DNA of 11,764 bases from Psilocybe azurescens (Eukaryota; Basidiomycota; Agaricomycetes; Agaricales; Agrocybaceae). Both the position numbers and the translations under genes were made by a program. Below, one piece after another: positions 1 through 8,223 of this stretch. The DNA lies in assembly GCA_023853785.1 (NCBI GenBank), contig JAJIRX010000891.1, positions 1 to 11,764 on the forward strand. Direction: 5' to 3'. The notes under the pieces were generated by a model. That model did no database searches. It was not told the origin of the DNA and was given only the letters and a program-made list of their open reading frames with translations. Positions within the stretch are counted from its first letter, which is position 1, and each line of letters begins with the position of its first letter.

Positions 1-599
1 CATTCCACACTGTTTCCATCGGACTGTCGTCAAACACTCCTGCACAGTATCCTTCGTATAGCGCTGCCGCTCCAAACATTGTGTCCCTAGCTGCAATCTT
101 TTCCAATCTTGCTATCTCCAGGTCTTCTTCTGTCATCTCGTCCTCGATTACATTGGCTCTGACTAGCTCATCCATCTCGGCCCTATCCTCTTCGCTTATT
201 TCGAGCTCAAATTCGAGCGGACCACCTTCGCGGGCTGTCTTTTCTTCCTCCCTCCTCGCATGGGCTCCGTCCAAACACTCATAATAGTACTGGATGTTAT
301 GGATGATTTTCAGAACCTCTCGGTCGCCCTGTTCCAGCATGCGATCGAACTTTCTTTGAACGTGGAGAAGTCGCCTTTGAGCTCAGATAGCTCGCTCCAT
401 GGGCTCAGCAATGCGAGGATTGATGATAGTAAAATTCTTTTTCGTGCTCTTCGGTTCCATCGTTCCTTGGGAACCATCTGCCTACGAACCGAGGCATCGT
501 CTCGTGTCCATCGCCCTTACGATACGACATCTCGTCGGTTTTCCAGCGCCTTCTTTGTATTTTACCCGCTCACTGAGCGGCCGTCCTCTTCCCTGCGAA

Positions 600-665
600 T
601 TGGTGTTGCTCCTCCCTCGTCACCTTCCTCTCCCTCTCCCTCTTCCTCATCCTCATTTTCAAGTC
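600..665 (-). repeat. Purine/pyrimidine-asymmetric low-complexity tract in the Helitron linker
   Basis: The plus strand is almost pure C/T (runs of CCTCTCCCTCT and CCTCATCC). On the coding (minus) strand it is GA-rich and reads as an acidic linker (NEDEEEGEGEEGDEGG) before the GRPLSERVKYKEG block. The flanking 665-790 stretch is a GCC/GTC-rich simple-sequence-like spacer. Such linkers vary in length in this family and are prone to replication slippage. Confidence 0.6.
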
Positions 666-1129
666 AGGATTGTCAATATCGAAATTGCCGTCGACGGCAG
701 CGACATCACACAACAATAGCGGCATCGACACCAACAACGGCGTCGGCGACAGTAGCCGCAGTATTGGCATCGGTGGCAGCGTTAGCATTCGGCGTTTGTT
801 TTCTTCTTTTTCTTCTTCACAATGTCTCCTTCGTACGTGTTCAACATGAACTTCAGAAAGTTCATTTCACGGAGCTCTTCTCCTCTGAATTTGTAATCTT
901 TCAGTTGGTCTCTCAATACCACTTTTCCTCCGACCATATTGATTGTAACATTCGATTCCTGCTTTTAGATGATTCAGCTCTTTGAAGCCCGTGCTATTGC
1001 TGGTCTTACCCTGGATCCGGTACATGTTCTCTTTGCGTCATCAGCACCGTCGAGCCCTTGAGCAGGCGCCTCTGAAGTAGGCGATCCATGTGTTTGGTCC
1101 GCGCCGTCTCTTGAACTTATAACCCTCTG

Positions 1130-1179
1130 CTGCAATTGTAAGTCGGATCCCACACACTGCTGGTATGATGTACACTCAC
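1130..1179 (-). other. Candidate intron (50 nt) in the Helitron gene
   Basis: After PELDRP the minus strand shows a GTGAGT donor at 1179, a CTTAC branch-like element and a TTGCAG acceptor ending at 1130. The downstream frame from about 1130 to 985 stays open but is low in recognisable motifs, so the exact splice phase is uncertain. Confidence 0.45.
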
Positions 1180-1890
1180 CTGGGCCTGTCTAGTTCAGGA
1201 AATATTGTTTGTAAGCTTCGGGCAGCCGCATCCCAGAATATGGATACGAAATGGTGTGATTCATAAATATCTCCCCATCCCATGATATAGCTCATCACCT
1301 CAGGTGCGCTGAACTCCCGGTATCTTGTCAATGAATTTGCGCATCGTTGAATCAGTCTTTTGTTGACAAGGTTCATGTCTGTCTGGCGTCTATCCGCTGC
1401 CCTTGAGAAAGCTAATGTGGTTGCGAGCAGGGCCGACACGTTTGACGACCTTTGCTGTTTCTTTGTCGCGTAGTTTGTTATGTAGAATGTGATCGTGGCA
1501 GTATCCTTTCCACTCATGATAAGCTTGAGGTCATGGTTCGCCCTCAATGCCTGCATAATGCTTGGATTGAACGAGTTCAACAGCTCGCATACTGTTTCGC
1601 CCCCAATTTCCAACTTCATCAACCCAATCGTCTATTGCCTTATGGAACGGGGCCCTCCTCTTGCATTCCAGTCGTCCTTTTACCAACTTGAGACACGCGG
1701 CTGGCGTGCATTTATGGTATTGCAACGCCCTCACAAGCTTTGCAAGTCGGTCTAATAACTCTTCGTCGGTGGCAGTCCGCGGATCGACTGGATGAGAATA
1801 TGATATTCCCGCGACCTTTGGTATTTCGAGAACCTGCTCCTTGGTCTTGCCGATATCGGCCTGGATTACATTTTTGATGTACGCTTTCAT
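1176..1890 (-). other. Helitron Rep C-terminal part with two-tyrosine (Y2) motif
   Basis: Two overlapping frames (1531-1890 and 1176-1622) join near 1600 at DWVDEVGNWG and then the segment leading to PSIMQALRANHDLKL. The YITNYATKK motif holds two tyrosines four residues apart (codons at 1482-1484 and 1470-1472). This matches the YxxxYxxK catalytic signature of Helitron Rep, in which the tyrosines nick DNA and hold it covalently. The conserved SAPEVMSYIMGWGD and SHHFVSIFWDA follow. Both catalytic tyrosines are kept even though the frame is broken. Confidence 0.85.
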
Positions 1891-1962
1891 CTTTTTCTGA
1901 ACCCTTCTGTTTTCAGGGCAGTCTTGATCTCGTGTGCCGCCGGCCGCTGTCTTTCAGCCAGA

Positions 1963-2329
1963 TGAGAGTGTGCAAGTGCAGCGTCCCGCCCCTGTGCCTC
2001 AACTGTTCCGATATAGCTCTGGACTTTCCCTAGCACCCCATACTGCGTTCAAGTTTCCCTTTTGGATGCTTTTTGATTCCTAGCAACTCCTCAAACACGG
2101 TCTTCACTATAAAATGAAAGTATTGTGCTGAGGCATATGGATCGGCTGCGATGTTCATGGCTCGTGATATGGTCGGGCCGGCAGTGTTGCAGAAAGCATC
2201 CATATCGATCTCCTCTCCGGCGAATACTTGGGCTATAGGGTCTTGAGAGTCCGCCGGATTGATTGTCATCCAGATCGATGGTGGATTGAAGATCAAATTC
2301 GTGCCCCACACCTTCGATCTAACACTCAC
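1963..2329 (-). other. Helitron_like_N (Rep) domain with HUH motif
   Basis: A 99-codon frame at 2030-2329 carries WGTNLIFNPPSIWMTINPAD and DPYASAQYFHFIVKTVFEEL, the hallmark core of the Helitron_like_N family. The protein thread then moves to VLGKVQSYIGTVEAQG (about 1995-2045) and again to GTLHLHTLIWLKD. The HLH of the last block, encoded at 1970-1978, is the metal-binding HUH motif of rolling-circle nucleases. Two small indels (near 2050 and 1985) split the block just before the catalytic histidines. Without correction the nuclease centre is lost from the frame. Confidence 0.85.
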
Positions 2330-2928
2330 CTCGACTCGTCTGTCCCTTTCACTTTTGTCCGGACCGCGCTCAGTTCCTCCCGAGAGCCCTGACTGCAGGA
2401 TTGGAAAATCTCCCTCGGGTCTTTGCTTGCCTCAAGCAGATCTGGGCTTGAGGTTGGCTATCATGTTCATGTTGCGTACGAATGTCGATTTTTTCATTTG
2501 TAACACGGCTGATCTGCACACAGCTCTCTTCTGCATGACGCCAAAACCTGGAAAGGGTACTGAATTTCTTTTCTAAATCTCCGGTCCACGTATTCCATTG
2601 TCCATCTGACGTGTGTCTCGTAGGCTATATATACCGGTCTGTTCGTCTCGATCCCGCCCATCCCGTACGGAAATAACGTTGGGAAGCATCCCAGTAGATG
2701 ATTAGGATTGCTCGGCCCTCCGTCGTTTCTTAGACCAGTTTTGGGATCCACGCGTGCATATTCGTTGACGAAAGCACTTCCCGCGTATGGTATAGTCTTC
2801 TGGGATATCTTGCTCCATGCAGCTATTGCTGAGAGCGTGTGAGAAGTTCTGATGAACTGATATCCCTCCATCTATGTCAACTACCCCCATTGACTGTAGA
2901 GGGATAACCATAGGCTCAACTTCGGTCT

Positions 2929-2986
2929 CTAGTTCAGTTAATTTGAATCAGAACTTGTTGTCTCTATGTAAGTGACTGTATCTTAC
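2929..2986 (-). other. Candidate intron (58 nt) in the Helitron gene
   Basis: On the minus strand the sequence has a GTAAGA donor at 2986 and an ACTAG acceptor ending at 2929. Splicing joins IDELHEENEQ to QTEVEPMVIPLQSMG in one open frame and removes a stop-containing stretch. Its size and sites match the introns of the plus-strand genes here. The adjacent AG two bases downstream is an alternative acceptor but would change the frame. Confidence 0.6.
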
Positions 2987-3309
2987 GCTGTTCATTTTCT
3001 TCGTGAAGCTCATCTATTTCTGCAAGTCCGGCCTCATTCAACGTATTCTGTATGTTTTCTCTCAGCAGTTTAGCTAAATGCGCACTCGGCTGATTGTGTA
3101 AAGATTGTACCTTCGCCAGCTGCATCCTCTGGTACGTAACCTGAGTGTTCTCTCTCTACTGCTTCGATGTCCGCTGAATGCTTCGCCGTCATTATCAATT
3201 CTTCTGGGATCCCATCTTCTGGAAGTAAGGTGAGGTTTTCTTCCGAGATCGTTATATCTGCATAGAGCGTGTTGTTGATTTTGAGCCATCAGAGCGCCCT
3301 CACCGTCTT

Positions 3310-4513
3310 CGTCTGACTCTAAACATGGTCGGCATTGATGATTCTGGCAATCCCTTTGGGCCAACGAACGTGACGCCGATGGTTGCTGGAAGAATTTTGG
3401 GCGGGCGTGGGTACGTTTTAAGCCTCCTCCAGCATTGATGTGACTTGATTTGGGTTCAGCCGGTACGTTGATACATTCCCTCGAAGCCCATTATGCATCT
3501 GAGCGCGATCCCAAGCTTGTGCTCCCTTCTGCTTCGGAAAAGCTTGACGATATAAGCAGCCGGGAAGTATACTGCTATCAGCATCCTTTCTGGCAGTGTT
3601 AGATCTTGAAGCTCCTTGGGTACGTCGCCTATCCAAAGGTCATTTCCTAAACTGAATTTTGGTCTTTTCTCGGTTTTCAGCGAGTTGTAACATTCGAGCA
3701 GATTATAAGGGTATTGCCGTCGTTGATGACCGAATCCCCATGAACCAACATACCGTCCATCAAAACGTGGGCAGGATGCGGAGTCGGTGCAAGAAGCTCC
3801 TTGTTCGGTATTTCGTCCAAATCCTTCTCTCTTAGATCCTCTTCTGGCCTGTCCCTCGCGCATGATCCACATGTCCGCCGACGCAAAGCTTCGTTACTGG
3901 TGGCGTCTATAAATAATCCAAGCCTTTCTTTCAGTGTATCCGTTGTCGGTGCACTGAGAAAATCGCTCTGAATGACTTCTTCTATACGGCGTTCTGAGAC
4001 TTCATAGAAGTCGTCCCTCTCTGTATCCTCGTCGCTGTCCGTCTCGGTGTCGCTGACCGCGCGCTCTTCTCTCCTCTGTCGCTTCATCGTTCTGACAGTG
4101 CCAATGCGTCCGTGGCCCTTCGTCTTTGATTTCCGGGTCTCGCATATCTTCCCCCCTGCGGCGACAGTGGCCGCTGCATCCGCCGTTATTGCGTTAACCA
4201 CATGCTCTGGAAACGTTGCAATCATCGCGTGCATTTGAAGAAGGGACCTCAGAGACGCATGAGTATGCCTCTCGGTCGAGTGTTGTATGATCAATGACCT
4301 AAGTTTAGACGCTGTTATTTGTCTTAAACTCTCCATGGTAAACCATGGGTTGAGTGAATCAAGGTGGAAAGCGCCCCTATTCCGGACAACAGGTGATGTA
4401 TTCATGTTCCGCTGCACTGCTATTTCAAATTCTTCAATCTTACCAAACACCTTTATGGACCTCTCCTGGGACATCGTCGATAACAACGCCGTATATAGTA
4501 TGAGGGACTCCAT
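3310..4513 (-). other. Helitron N-terminal region with DUF6570-like block
   Basis: From 4513 to 3677 one frame stays open for 278 codons. It contains an acidic, basic-flanked stretch (KRQRREER followed by DTETDSDEDTERDD), a CGSCARD zinc-ribbon-like pair near residue 217, and PHPAHVLMDGMLVHGDS near its end. The reading then shifts frame near 3695 to CYNSLKTEKRPKFSLGNDLW and LTLPERMLIAVYFPAAYIVK. It shifts again near 3490 to LRGNVSTYRLNP, and then to PRPPKILPATIGVTFVGPKG and TMFRVRR near 3310-3420. I recognise this order from the block that precedes the Rep domain in Agaricomycete Helitron proteins (DUF6570). Its role is unknown. Confidence 0.75.
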
Positions 4514-5161
4514 GATGGGTCTGTGTTCTATGCGTTCATGTTTACAGGTATGTTACATCATTTTCTTCTAATTCTGCCTCTTAAATAACCCTGTATCAGG
4601 ATGTCGAATTCCAGTTGTGGTTTTTAGGTGGCGCGTGCAACAGCATTTTCTCCGTGGAAGTCCCGGCTCTTGCTGGTTCGCCGACGATTGTCTCGCATCG
4701 AGACTTAGATGTTTTCTTGTGGCTTCCAATGTGTCCACATCTTCTGGACCACTTCACAGACCTTAGCGACGACTATCGGATTACAATTGAACGTGTACCT
4801 TGGGGCAGTGACGATAGAATGCTTTACACGTTTGTTCATTTTAATCAGGTAAATCTTGCCATACATCATCTAGTAGTAAGACTAAATTCATGCAAAGGCT
4901 GCTATCCAGCGTATATCATCCTCCTTAAACAGTCTAGTGGCATCGATTCTACTTGGTGTTTTTGGAGAGGGAATGGTACGGCGAAATTCTTATCGTAAAG
5001 TCCCTTGCGGACGGCACGGTGGTCAATATGACTTCAGCCGACTTTTTGCTCGTGCCTGGCATGTTAAAAGAGTATGTCATTTCAATGACATCTTCCGCTC
5101 CCGGCTTTAATTCACAATCTTCGACAGAGTGGTGGGATTGAGAGACGATCACGATCTCTGA
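4512..5161 (+). CDS. Small four-exon gene, function unknown (possible Crinkler-like N-terminus)
   Basis: The proposed exons are 4512-4547, 4600-4848, 4938-5071 and 5128-5161, coding for about 150 residues with no frameshift. The introns (52, 89 and 56 nt) have donors GTATGT, GTAAAT and GTATGT and acceptors ATCAG, TCTAG and GACAG. Every junction keeps one open frame, for example HFNQ joined to WHRFYLVFLEREWYG. The start DVEFQLWFLGGACNSIFSVEV weakly resembles the ubiquitin-like N-terminal fold of Crinkler-family proteins (LxCxVLGxxxxxIFxVxI), but the usual rest of that domain is not evident. The second half (WYGEILIVKSLADGTVVNMT) resembles a segment of uncharacterised Agaricomycete proteins. 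The start is uncertain: ATG 4512 or 4530, or a missed 5' exon. Exon 1 lies antisense over the Helitron start codon. Confidence 0.5.
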
Positions 5162-5434
5162 GTTTGATTTTGATCTTTCTCTCTCTTTTTTTTTTTTTTT
5201 TTTTCCTATAGATCCGTTCGTCGGTACCGATTCTAAATAGGTTCTTGGGTTTATTGATAATTCAAATTTCAAGTTTTTGATCGTTACTTGGCCCCTCTCG
5301 GCTCTCTAACATTCCACATTATCTCGAGAATTCTTGAGACGTCTTACTCCCACTCGCTGTGATTTCCATGACAGGTGACTTTACCGTATCTTTGTATAGA
5401 GGCGATGTATTCTTATATGTTAATTTCTACAGAT
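5162..5434. other. Intergenic region with T19 tract
   Basis: This 273-bp gap follows the stop of the small gene. It holds a CT-rich run leading into T19 at 5186-5204. Just before the next start codon is a possible 5'UTR intron (GTGACT donor near 5375 and CTACAG acceptor ending at 5432). No coding signal was seen. Confidence 0.5.
5186..5204 (+). repeat. Mononucleotide T19 tract
   Basis: Nineteen consecutive T follow a short CTCTCTC run. It lies 25 bases after the stop codon at 5159-5161. It could be a slippage-prone 3'UTR tract or, read on the minus strand, a poly(A) remnant of an inserted transcript. No target-site duplication was identified. Confidence 0.8.
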
Positions 5435-6390
5435 ATGTCCGATCTATCCAGTGAATTGCTTTGGAAGATCTCAGAGTCCTGCTCGTGGTCGTCCCTCGTA
5501 GCACTAAACGCGACCAACCGACGATTCAGGCGACTGATTCAGGAATTCATATGTCGCAGAGTGAAGACTTTTTAGTCGACTTTTTACCCGTGGATGCTGT
5601 CGTCACGTTATTTGGTCTATTGCGCATCCACGAAGGTGTGATAATCGGGCCCATTGTGAGATGTATAATGAGTGTCCACACCACTATCTACCGTCGCATC
5701 AACCCTAGGCAGCTCGATATCATCCTTCCTTCTTCCTCTGCCTGGTCGAGTTTGCAGGAGTTGCTGATGTCCAATGGGTACCTCGTAGACCATACCGGTC
5801 GTGTTGATTCCAGGTTGTCAGTGGGATACAAAACGTTCAAAAAGTTCTTATTAGTAAGCCAAAATGTTAGAGATCGCGTATAATACACTGACAGGCCATC
5901 TTTATAGTTTGACGGCTCAAGGGTGGTCTGTATCCTCTCGACAAGGACACAAGCCACCCTTCGTGGTCTTTTAATGAGCCAGCTATCATCTCAGCTTTTC
6001 GCGTTATCGCCTACTCGCATATACTGCTTTTACCCGGAGCTCTTCGCACGTGAAGAGTTCGTTGTTTTGCGAAACGATTGTCATCTTATGCGGGGTATCC
6101 CCTTTGAAGAATTCAACTCGGATTGACCGGGATTGGACAAGCCAGCGTCCCAGATATGAAATGCGGGGAAAGCTGTCCGGTCCTTTGGAGGAAGGCTTCG
6201 TCTGCTGGCGGCGTTGAAGTAGTCAGGGGGCATAAACGGTTTGTGGGATGGAGGCATGCACGTTACTCCGCGAGATCCTTTCTTTATTGAGGGTGGTCCC
6301 TTCATGTGGAGACGAGCAGATATGATTGGATGTGGTAACAAGTTTTGTGTGAATGTAGGAAGGACGACGAAATTGGATTCCTCTTATTAA
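5435..6390 (+). pseudogene. F-box-like protein with nucleotidyltransferase-like middle domain, frame-disrupted (copy 1)
   Basis: ATG 5435 opens MSDLSSELLWKISESCSW followed by LVALNATNRRFRRLIQEF, a typical F-box-like N-terminus. In F-box proteins this region binds SKP1 in SCF ubiquitin ligases. A missing T in the T5 run at 5569-5573 would restore the join to the next frame, FLPVDAVVTLFGLLRIHEG. That part then carries GVIIG (5635-5649) and NPRQLDIIL (5701-5727). An intron at 5854-5907 (GTAAGC to TTATAG) joins KKFLL to FDGSRVVCILSTRTQ and then RIYCFYPELF. Two more shifts (near 6110-6150 and 6260-6290) are needed to reach CGESCPVLWRK (from 6162) and WRRADMIGCGNKFC (6307-6348) with stop 6388-6390. 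I recognise the block order from a large uncharacterised Agaricomycete family. The uncorrected frame stops at 6126. Substrate and function are unknown. Confidence 0.62.
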
Positions 6391-6608
6391 TATTGTATAA
6401 AAATGTCGTTTACCATGGCATCTTTTGAATTGGTCTCTTCGACTGATATTTTATGATATAACAAAAACAATACTCGCAAAAAGGATGTATTATTGCGCCT
6501 CCTGTTGGTTGGATCTTAGATCTGGGTAACGGGATCATAGCATGGCAATACTTTGTGTGATAAATATCCACTGAGAATGAATCTATCGCTCCCTTTCTTT
6601 GTGTTACA
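6391..6608. other. AT-rich intergenic region between the two F-box-like genes
   Basis: This 218-bp AT-rich spacer includes TATTGTATAAAAATG just after the first gene's stop and a TATAACAAAAACAATAC stretch about 150 bp before the next start. Either could be a 3' processing or promoter element. No coding frame is supported. Confidence 0.4.
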
Positions 6609-8017
6609 ATGCCTCTGATGTCGTTGTAAGTCCTTCAATTGTATTGCCCTGCATTTACTGACATATGTAATTCTAATTACCGCGAAGACCACTGACAGCG
6701 GACGACGCTGTGATGTCCTGTTTGAGCCAGGCCGATCTTTACAGATGTTCGCGTACTTGTACGGATACCTACTCAGGGTCACTTCTTACCTTCGACGCGC
6801 TTTCAATGTCAATAAACTATTCGGTCGGTATTTCGACGACAATTCATCGATCGTGGATGACTTCCACGAATGCAATTTGAGACAGGCTTGATTGTTTCAG
6901 GGTCGTCTGCCCTCCATTTTCTCGATCGTACTGGGAACAAGTGGACGCCTGGCCATCTTGATTTGTATGTGGACCATCGTCGAGAAGTCTGCTGCTGGCT
7001 CGAAATGCATAGATATAATTTTGATCCTAGCCCTCGTCAGCATTCATGTGGTACACTTCAGGAATTCCTGGAGAATGAGACGGAGGCTCACATGTACGGC
7101 GAAGTATTGTCGGGTGCTCGATACACCAGGGGTCTTGTGTTGAATTTTCGCAAGGATGGAGTTCACAAAGGCGGGAAGATCCAAGTAATAACGTCGAATG
7201 GATTGGCTCTTAGTTCGATACTAGGGTTTCATTCCAGTAAGGGTGTCGTCCGTTTCTTGCTGTTGTGGCCGCTGATATTTTATCATGAATCAGCCTGCGT
7301 CATGAACTTAATAACCTACGATGCCGCATTTTCTCTATACCCTAAAGCCACTTTTGAGGACCGACTCAGTCTTCTTTGCCTTCCCGCCTCCCCGAGCTTC
7401 ATGTTCTCATAACCACAAAATACGGTGGAAGGGGGTGGAATATAATAGGCCAGCACGACCTTCCAATAATTGCACAACAGCGGCTCACTATTGATCTTTT
7501 GGCCACGCTAAAGTCTTACAAACCTGAGACCGGACCTGAGCTGTCCTTCTATCCTGGCCGTAGACATCTCAGGGATTCGCGCTGTTGGACCCTTCCACTG
7601 ATGAAACCGTCAACCGTGGGATTCTTCGACTTCAAGGAGCCTGCTTACAAGTATTCTGCGATAAATTCGTGGTATCTGGGATTCGGTGCAACGGTGTCTT
7701 GCTGTAGCCTGTCCAAGAATCACTTTCGAACTGTTCGATCACGAGGTTGTCCAGGAGTCGCTTATAGTCTCTGATAGGGTTCTTCAGCGTATGTTGACCC
7801 GTATCTGTAAACATTTTCAACCGGTAGAGAGAGAAGAAGAGATATTGACACGTCGCTTGTGAGTCGAATTTTATTTTGTCTGATGTTGCGTTGAAGTGTT
7901 TTGTGTTGCAGTGATATCATGTCTGTGTTCGATTGGGGAACTCTTGAGCTTATCACGTGCTTATCTTATCTGAAAGACTCACGTGCACATCAAAGGCTGT
8001 TGGCAAATAGAGATTAG
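6609..8017 (+). pseudogene. F-box-like protein with nucleotidyltransferase-like domain, frame-disrupted (copy 2)
   Basis: The model starts at ATG 6609. Exon 1 (MPLMS) splices over intron 6626-6687 to LPLTADDAVMSCLSQADLY and RCSRTC, an F-box-like start. A shift near 6745 leads to LRRAFNVNKLFGRYFDD. A second, at the AA of 6869-6870, leads to MQFETGLIVSGSSALHFLD and GHLDLYV (6951-6971). Intron 7237-7293 joins GFHS to TCVMNLITYDAAFSLYP. After shifts near 7370 and 7690-7715 the thread continues through GGRGWNIIGQHD to ITFELFDHEVVQESL. Intron 7859-7911 (GTGAGT to TTGCAG) leads to a last exon, DIMSVFDWGTLELITCLSYL, with stop TAG 8015-8017. The GS...LDLYV pattern resembles the nucleotidyltransferase-fold active site. 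The family is common in Agaricomycetes and uncharacterised. All three introns are normal although four indels break the frame. Confidence 0.72.
7237..7293 (+). other. Intron (57 nt) in F-box-like copy 2
   Basis: The GTAAGG donor follows TTTCATTCCA, and the acceptor is AATCAG. Removing it turns an unexplained insertion (KGVVRFLLLWPL) into the family motif FHSTCVMNLIT. The intron happens to be open-frame, so a simple ORF call would wrongly retain it. Confidence 0.8.
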
Positions 8018-8223
8018 TAGTTGTTCAGAATTTAAAAATTCACTGATGCTCCTTCGCTCGTTTACTCATTGTGTGTGACATCCCCTGTAAGCCTTGAAAC
8101 GCAATCAGTGTTAGTAAAATCTGTTAAACGAAGCCTAGAAGCTTTTTTCTACACGTTCCTTGGGTCCTGGACCGTCTGTCGTATCTTTTCCGTTGCTGTA
8201 GGGGCTGGTGGAAGTCTTGTTCG
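8018..8223. other. Intergenic or 5' region of the next gene
   Basis: This 206-bp stretch has no convincing start codon. The frame used by the next gene is open upstream from 8128 without a methionine, so an unrecognised 5' exon could lie here. A GTAAGC at 8086 and an AG near 8132 could form a short intron, but no ATG-initiated exon matches it. Confidence 0.35.

Larger units (their letters stand above)
1..4513 (-). mobile_element. Helitron rolling-circle transposon, partial (left end outside window)
   Basis: The whole minus strand of this interval reads, in pieces from several frames, as the Rep-containing part of a fungal Helitron. Helitrons move by rolling-circle transposition using a Rep nuclease (HUH plus two tyrosines) fused to a Pif1-like helicase. 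The order seen from 4513 downward is an N-terminal region with a CxxC pair, a DUF6570-like block, the Helitron_like_N block, the HUH and Y2 motifs, and an acidic or lysine-rich linker. No helicase motif is present, so that part should lie beyond position 1. I could not identify the 5' TC terminus, which should lie right of 4513, or a 3' hairpin with CTRR end. The element boundaries are therefore unknown and the coordinates mark coding remains only. Confidence 0.92.
1..4513 (-). pseudogene. Helitron Rep/helicase ORF, N-terminal two thirds, frame-disrupted
   Basis: The reading starts at ATG 4511-4513 (an upstream start is possible) and runs off the window. Recognisable blocks in order are PHPAHVLMDGMLVHGDS (near 3730-3800), LWIGDVPKELQDLTLPERM (near 3590-3645), LRGNVSTYRLNP (near 3450-3490), SAFVNEYARVDPKTG and NPNHLLGCFPTLFPYGMGG (2656-2780), PSIWMTINPADSQDP (near 2245-2280), TLHLHTLIWL (1955-1987), CLKLVKGRLECKRRAPF (1645-1695), YITNYATKKQ (1455-1484), SAPEVMSYIMGWGD (1269-1310) and QLKDYKFRGEELREMNFL (near 850-900). 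These blocks sit in different frames. Breaks that need indels lie near 355, 500, 1600, 1985, 2050, 2500, 2780, 3490 and 3695. Two further frame changes are explained by introns at 1130-1179 and 2929-2986. As printed it cannot encode a full protein. It is either a decayed copy or an active-type gene with base-calling indels. Confidence 0.9.

Noticed and set aside
260..985. Plus-strand 241-codon Ser-rich open frame
   Set aside because: It is antisense to Helitron blocks that match the family in several frames (QLKDYKFRGEELREMNFL, GRPLSERVKYKEG, NIQYYYECLDGAHARRE). Its Ser richness comes from the GA-rich coding strand read backward.
3074..3364. Minus-strand 96-codon frame (MAQRDCQNHQCRP...)
   Set aside because: The adjacent frame reads the expected Helitron text LPEDGIPEELIMTAKHSADI and VEREHSGYVPEDAAG, so this frame is a shadow.
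4949..5272. Minus-strand 107-codon frame with a lysine run
   Set aside because: The lysines come from the T19 tract, and the frame lies antisense to the spliced small gene. No family signal was seen.
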